Shown here: positions 33,364 through 36,286 of the stretch, one piece after another
Position numbering within the stretch: the stretch's first letter is position 1
How the letters are laid out: each line of letters opens with the position of its first letter
From: Odoribacter lunatus
GTDB lineage: Bacteria > Bacteroidota > Bacteroidia > Bacteroidales > Marinifilaceae
Assembly: GCF_943193135.1 (NCBI RefSeq)
Contig: NZ_CALPCZ010000025.1
Coordinates: forward strand, 1 to 36,286
Direction: 5' to 3'
Length of the DNA stretch: 36,286 nucleotides
The notes under the pieces: generated by a model
Told to the model about the DNA's origin: nothing
Database searches by the model: none
The model's input: only the letters and a program-made list of their open reading frames with translations
Program-made: the position numbers and the translations under genes

Positions 33364-33813
33364 ATGATCAGATATGTAAAGTACCAAAACAATGTTTCCA
33401 AAAGCCCAAGTTGTGGGAAATGGTATTTAAGAGCGATATGCGACGAACAAATCGATGTGGACAAACTGGCTGCACACATGGCAAGCCACAACACACCTTA
33501 CTCGAAAGGCTGCATCCGCGGTATTCTCATCGACATGGTAAACTGCATCAAGGAGCTACTGTTGGAGGGCAAGAGCGTAAAGCTGCAAGATCTCGCCATT
33601 TTCAAAATCGGCATCATCAGCCAGGGTGCGCTTACCGCCGCCGAAGCAAAAACCTCTCTCGTCAGCGGATTTCGCTTTAAAGCCAGAGCCACCGGCGAGA
33701 TGTCCATCAACGAACTAAAAACGGATGTGCAACTGAAAGAGTTGAAGCGTTATGCCGTAGAGGAGGAAGAAGAGACCGACAATGAACCGGAAACCCCGGA
33801 ATCGGCCGAGTAA
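33364..33813 (+). CDS. HU-like DNA-binding protein
   Basis: 149 residues. Seen: an N-terminal IHF/HU-like helical pair (IDVDKLAAHMASHNTPYSKG near 31-50, IRGILIDMVNCIKELLLEGK near 52-71), the KLQDLAIFKIGIIS strand region near 74-87, and an acidic tail (EEEEETDNEPETPES). This long HU-HIG-like form is typical of Bacteroidales capsule and mobile regions. It probably binds DNA as a dimer; the role next to the amidase is unknown. Its upstream leader carries the 10-base repeats. Confidence 0.85.
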   Translation: MIRYVKYQNNVSKSPSCGKWYLRAICDEQIDVDKLAAHMASHNTPYSKGCIRGILIDMVNCIKELLLEGKSVKLQDLAIFKIGIISQGALTAAEAKTSLVSGFRFKARATGEMSINELKTDVQLKELKRYAVEEEEETDNEPETPESAE

Positions 33814-33862
33814 CCCCTCACCCTAATCATCTTTATTGTATCACTAATTTCAAAACTATTTT

Positions 33863-33979
33863 ATGATGAATAATTCAAAAAACAAAATCGGCTGGAGAAA
33901 AATCATTCAAGCCGTTGTGCAAGCTATCGTTGCCGCTTTGACAGCATTAGGCGTATCTTCATGCGCAGCCAATTTTTAA
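33863..33979 (+). CDS. smalltalk-type small peptide with lipobox-like end
   Basis: 38 residues from ATG 33863. It matches the 'smalltalk protein' family seen between HU-like and amidase genes in Bacteroidales. Seen: a basic start (NSKNKIGWRK), a hydrophobic stretch (IIQAVVQAIVAALTALG) and Val-Ser-Ser-Cys, a good lipobox, followed by only Ala-Ala-Asn-Phe. If cut and lipidated, the mature product would be five residues long. It ends ten bases before the amidase. Function not known. Confidence 0.8.
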   Translation: MMNNSKNKIGWRKIIQAVVQAIVAALTALGVSSCAANF

Positions 33980-33989
33980 TCACGCGACC

Positions 33990-34499
33990 ATGATACAGGA
34001 AACTTTTCCCATGATTGTCGGTGAAGAAGAGGTGCTCAACGAGCGCGAACTTCTTGGCAAGGTGGAAAACGGACCGATGATGAACGGAGCGGACAGTGTC
34101 CGCTTCATCGTCATCCACTGTTCCGCCACACATGCCGATTGTGATTACACCGTCGAACAAATGCTTCGCGACCATAAAACGCGCGGTTTCCGCACAATCG
34201 GATACCATTTCTATATCCGCAGGAACGGCATCGTTACCCGTCACCGCGGGTTACTGGAAGTAGGCGCACATGCCCGAGGATACAACCGGTGTTCCATAGG
34301 TATCTGTTACGAAGGCGGATTAAATGCCGACGGGAAAACCGCCGATACCCGCACGCAGGAACAGAAAACCGCCTTATTGGAATTGTTGTGGAAACTTCAT
34401 AAACTGTTTCCCCAGGCAATAATCACAGGCCATTGTGAACTGCCCGGAACGACAAAAACCTGCCCGGGCTTTTATCCCTCGCATGAATATGTGTTTTAA
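33990..34499 (+). CDS. N-acetylmuramoyl-L-alanine amidase (Amidase_2 type)
   Basis: 169 residues. Cuts the bond between MurNAc and L-Ala in peptidoglycan. Seen: FIVIHCSATHADCDYTVEQM near 38-57 with the first zinc His, TIGYHFYIRRNGIVTRHRGL near 71-90, GAHARGYNRCSIGICYEGGL near 94-113 with a further His, and ITGHCELPGTTKTCPGF near 146-162 with the last metal ligand and Lys/Cys pair. No signal peptide is visible, so release may need another factor; the hydrophobic smalltalk peptide is directly upstream. Looks phage-derived. The start may be ATG 33990 or a later ATG (34011). Confidence 0.9.
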   Translation: MIQETFPMIVGEEEVLNERELLGKVENGPMMNGADSVRFIVIHCSATHADCDYTVEQMLRDHKTRGFRTIGYHFYIRRNGIVTRHRGLLEVGAHARGYNRCSIGICYEGGLNADGKTADTRTQEQKTALLELLWKLHKLFPQAIITGHCELPGTTKTCPGFYPSHEYVF

Positions 34500-34502
34500 A
34501 TG

Positions 34503-34561
34503 AAAAAGTGTTACTGTCCTCACGTGTTGATTCAACCCAAGAGGGCGGTAGCACCTTTTTT
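34503..34561. terminator. bidirectional terminator between amidase and the UpxZ-position gene
   Basis: AAAAAGTGTTACTGTCCTC pairs with GAGGGCGGTAGCACCTTTTT (with several G-T pairs and a mismatch) across a 20-base loop. T-runs occur on both strands, so it serves the convergent genes on each side. Capsule transcripts from upxY would have to pass it. Confidence 0.6.
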
Positions 34562-34563
34562 CA

Positions 34564-35487
34564 TCATGCCGTTATTCCGCATAACTGCTTTTGATATTCA
34601 AGACTTACGTTCCTGCAACTATTCTCGACGGCAAGACTACAATAATATAATGCCTCATCACTGTCTATCGGCAGACGGGCGATTTGCGTCTCCAATAATC
34701 CGACTATCCGGTCTAAACGTCCGGCATATTCCCACAGGTTGAATGACCCCTCATGAATAAATTCATATTGCAAAGCATACGCCCGGAGCCAATCCGGTGA
34801 AAGTATTTCGGATACATGATTCGGGATATCACGTCCGGCACAATAATGAACGTATCCCTTTTGTATTTCTTTATCATAACTGTCGTCTACGAACATGTAA
34901 CTGTTCATGTCCAGCAATTTCAAACGCTGCAAGGCCTCTATATCGGATATACCCTGCCAATAACCGTCTTTATTCAATTCTTCCGCCCATACAGCAAATT
35001 TTGCCCGAATAAATGTTATCCAGGGATGCAGTTCTTCGTCCTCCTCATCAACCATGCCGTACATACAAATCAAAAGCAATTTCATGACAGCAAAGAACTC
35101 TTCCGAATCGTACTTGTTTTCATCATAATTATCCAGATAAGAAGAAACAAGTTCGCCTGCCAACTGTTCATTCACACTGCGTTTTTCTTCATCTATGATA
35201 AAACCGTTATCACAAACGACGCTTATCATAGACTCAAGAATTTCCGCCCTGCCAACGAAAGAGGTACGACAAACATAACGCTGCCGGAGTAAGTCATACA
35301 AAGCATCCAGTTTGGCGCTATACATTTTCCGGTCGCCGAATTCATCATCCAGGGCATTCAATACGACCAGATTATGAAGGGCTGTGAAGATACGGACATG
35401 GGCTATCACCGCCGCATCACTCCATGCGTCATCTATCTGCCTGTTTTGTAGTCCCGGTAATTGCCGCCTTAATTCCTGTGTCGTCAT
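34564..35487 (-). CDS. unknown protein in the UpxZ position of a capsule locus
   Basis: 307 residues, soluble and acidic, no signal peptide or membrane segment. It begins MTTQELRRQLPGLQNRQIDD and is largely helical (ALYDLLRQRYV, LDRIVGLLETQIARL). It does not look like known UpxZ proteins, which are about half its size, but it occupies their position: nine bases after the upxY stop. By position it may act with UpxY or inhibit UpxY proteins of other loci, as UpxZ does. That is inference from placement only. It ends two bases before the bidirectional terminator. Confidence 0.65.
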   Translation of the reverse strand: MTTQELRRQLPGLQNRQIDDAWSDAAVIAHVRIFTALHNLVVLNALDDEFGDRKMYSAKLDALYDLLRQRYVCRTSFVGRAEILESMISVVCDNGFIIDEEKRSVNEQLAGELVSSYLDNYDENKYDSEEFFAVMKLLLICMYGMVDEEDEELHPWITFIRAKFAVWAEELNKDGYWQGISDIEALQRLKLLDMNSYMFVDDSYDKEIQKGYVHYCAGRDIPNHVSEILSPDWLRAYALQYEFIHEGSFNLWEYAGRLDRIVGLLETQIARLPIDSDEALYYCSLAVENSCRNVSLEYQKQLCGITA

Positions 35488-35496
35488 TGTATATAA

Positions 35497-36153
35497 TCAG
35501 AGGAGTATGTAATCACAATCGGTTATCTCTATCCCTGCCAACAGCAGGTTGGGTATTTCCAGCAGCAAACGCCTGCTCTTAGAACCACGCACGGAAAGCA
35601 AACTGCCTTCGTAATTGTCAAGCGGCCCGCCGATGACCCGCACCCGGCGTCCCTGCATAGCTGGAGTAATCTCTTCGGGTTTGTAATAACGGGGATTAAC
35701 GGTACTGCGAATAGCATGAATAAAACGTATCATCTCCGTCTCCTTAACGGTCATTGCCTCGCGGTATGCCTTCCCTTTGACAAAACGATATTGCAATGTG
35801 GGGGTTATACTGACCACCGGGTCAAGTTTCTCCCGTGTTGTATAAACGAACAACAAATCTTGTAGAAAAGGAACTTCTTCCCGTATTTTCTTGCCACCAC
35901 GGACAATCAAACGTTCTTTCATCGGTGTGAAAAGATCCATGTTCAAAGCGGCAAGCTGTTTGTAAGCAGGTAAGGAAGCGTTAGTACGTTTCAGGTCGCG
36001 CATCACATACCATTGGGGGAATCCATTTTCAGTTAAAGACAATTCTTCTAATCCTGTCCGGTCATCTATTTTATTGTCGACCAAAAAGTTATCATCTTTA
36101 CTTATAAAAGTTCCGAAATAATTTCTCTTTTCTCTACTCTGTTCGTTTAGCAT
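35497..36153 (-). CDS. UpxY-family transcription antiterminator (NusG-like)
   Basis: UpxY proteins are NusG paralogues that let RNA polymerase read through the long capsule operon of their own locus. Seen: the NusG-like N-domain beginning QWYVMRDLKRTNASLPAYKQ, FTPMKERLIVRGGKKIREEV with PFLQDLLFVYT, and the C-terminal KOW-like MQGRRVRVIGGPLDNYEGSL. I choose ATG 36153 (218 residues); the frame also runs to a TTG at 36192. Either way about 45-60 residues precede the NusG domain, more than most UpxY proteins have. First gene of the locus, with a promoter at 36239-36268. Confidence 0.88.
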   Translation of the reverse strand: MLNEQSREKRNYFGTFISKDDNFLVDNKIDDRTGLEELSLTENGFPQWYVMRDLKRTNASLPAYKQLAALNMDLFTPMKERLIVRGGKKIREEVPFLQDLLFVYTTREKLDPVVSITPTLQYRFVKGKAYREAMTVKETEMIRFIHAIRSTVNPRYYKPEEITPAMQGRRVRVIGGPLDNYEGSLLSVRGSKSRRLLLEIPNLLLAGIEITDCDYILL

Positions 36154-36202
36154 GAAAAACAGATGTGTCCTATTTGTATAAAAGTCACGCAAACTTTTAT
36201 TT

Positions 36203-36238
36203 CAATATATCTCTTCCTAAGAGAAATGTTGAATATTG
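36203..36238 (-). promoter_or_regulatory. leader hairpin before upxY
   Basis: TCTCTT / AAGAGA with a three-base loop (36210-36224) sits inside an outer pairing CAATAT / ATATTG (36203-36208 and 36233-36238). The inner hairpin lies in the first ~25 bases of the predicted upxY transcript, where a structure could affect UpxY or ribosome loading. Its role is not known. Confidence 0.35.
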
Positions 36239-36268
36239 CAAAATTACACAGTTTATTGAAAATAGCAA
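36239..36268 (-). promoter_or_regulatory. promoter of upxY and the capsule locus
   Basis: Read on the minus strand, TTG and TAATTTTG are separated by 19 bases, a full match to the Bacteroidetes consensus; transcription would begin near 36232. It points into upxY, so the locus is in the ON orientation if this promoter is invertible. The flanking sequence needed to see inverted repeats lies beyond the window. Confidence 0.6.
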
Positions 36269-36286
36269 CATAAAAGAACTGAAATT

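Noticed and set aside
17027-36192. Insertion sequence or transposase in the capsule locus
   Set aside because: Despite several signs of rearrangement I found no transposase or integrase frame and no terminal inverted repeats.
36203-36286. Invertible capsule promoter
   Set aside because: The promoter is clear, but no pair of flanking inverted repeats can be seen because the window ends 18 bases beyond the -33 element.

Overview
The window comes from a chromosome of the order Bacteroidales, most likely a gut commensal; the genus cannot be fixed from sequence alone. The grounds are promoters of the Bacteroidetes primary sigma factor type (TTG, about 19-22 bases, TAnnTTTG), an UpxY-type capsule antiterminator, the Bacteroidales-specific set DUF4248 / HU-like protein / 'smalltalk' peptide / amidase, GldA-GldF-GldG homologues and a DUF6913 protein.

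Bases 1-16,000 are ordinary core genome. They hold a candidate small RNA, a secreted phosphatase/nuclease-fold lipoprotein, tRNA-Trp, murB and rsmF (divergent), prmA, the membrane-microdomain pair floA-nfeD, folE, fabD, a 7TM-HD (PgpH-type) phosphodiesterase, a LacI-family regulator, the gldA-gldF-gldG ABC transporter operon, and dapA with a DUF6913 gene. This part is clearly richer in G+C, especially 400-4000, than the right half.

Bases 16,121-17,000 are a scar at a tRNA-Arg gene. The 3' end of the tRNA plus its downstream terminator (about 80 bp) is repeated 729 bp further on. Between the copies lie an ORF6N-domain pseudogene, three spaced inverted repeats that look like operators, and a 21-codon orphan reading frame: the remains of an element integrated at the tRNA.

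Bases 17,027-36,286 are a capsular/surface polysaccharide locus read on the minus strand. From its promoter end it has upxY, an unrecognised gene in the usual upxZ position, two small unknown genes, a Wzx flippase, a pyruvyltransferase with its usual iron-sulfur partner, wecB, five sugar transferases, an EpsG-like Wzy polymerase, a damaged GT4 glycosyltransferase, an intact GT4, a 4-keto-sugar reductase/epimerase, the initiating WecA-like sugar-phosphate transferase and a WbuC cupin. A plus-strand module (DUF4248, HU-like, smalltalk, amidase) sits head-on inside this operon, so capsule transcription would have to cross it and a bidirectional terminator. Two toxin-antitoxin remnants (DUF6364/PIN and MNT/HEPN) lie in the promoter-distal half; the second has split a glycosyltransferase gene.

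The less ordinary signals are the head-on amidase module with two kinds of short tandem repeats in its leaders, the neighbouring pair of small proteins sharing a GGNxQxLP terminal motif, the unusual UpxY partner gene, and the tRNA-Arg integration scar.
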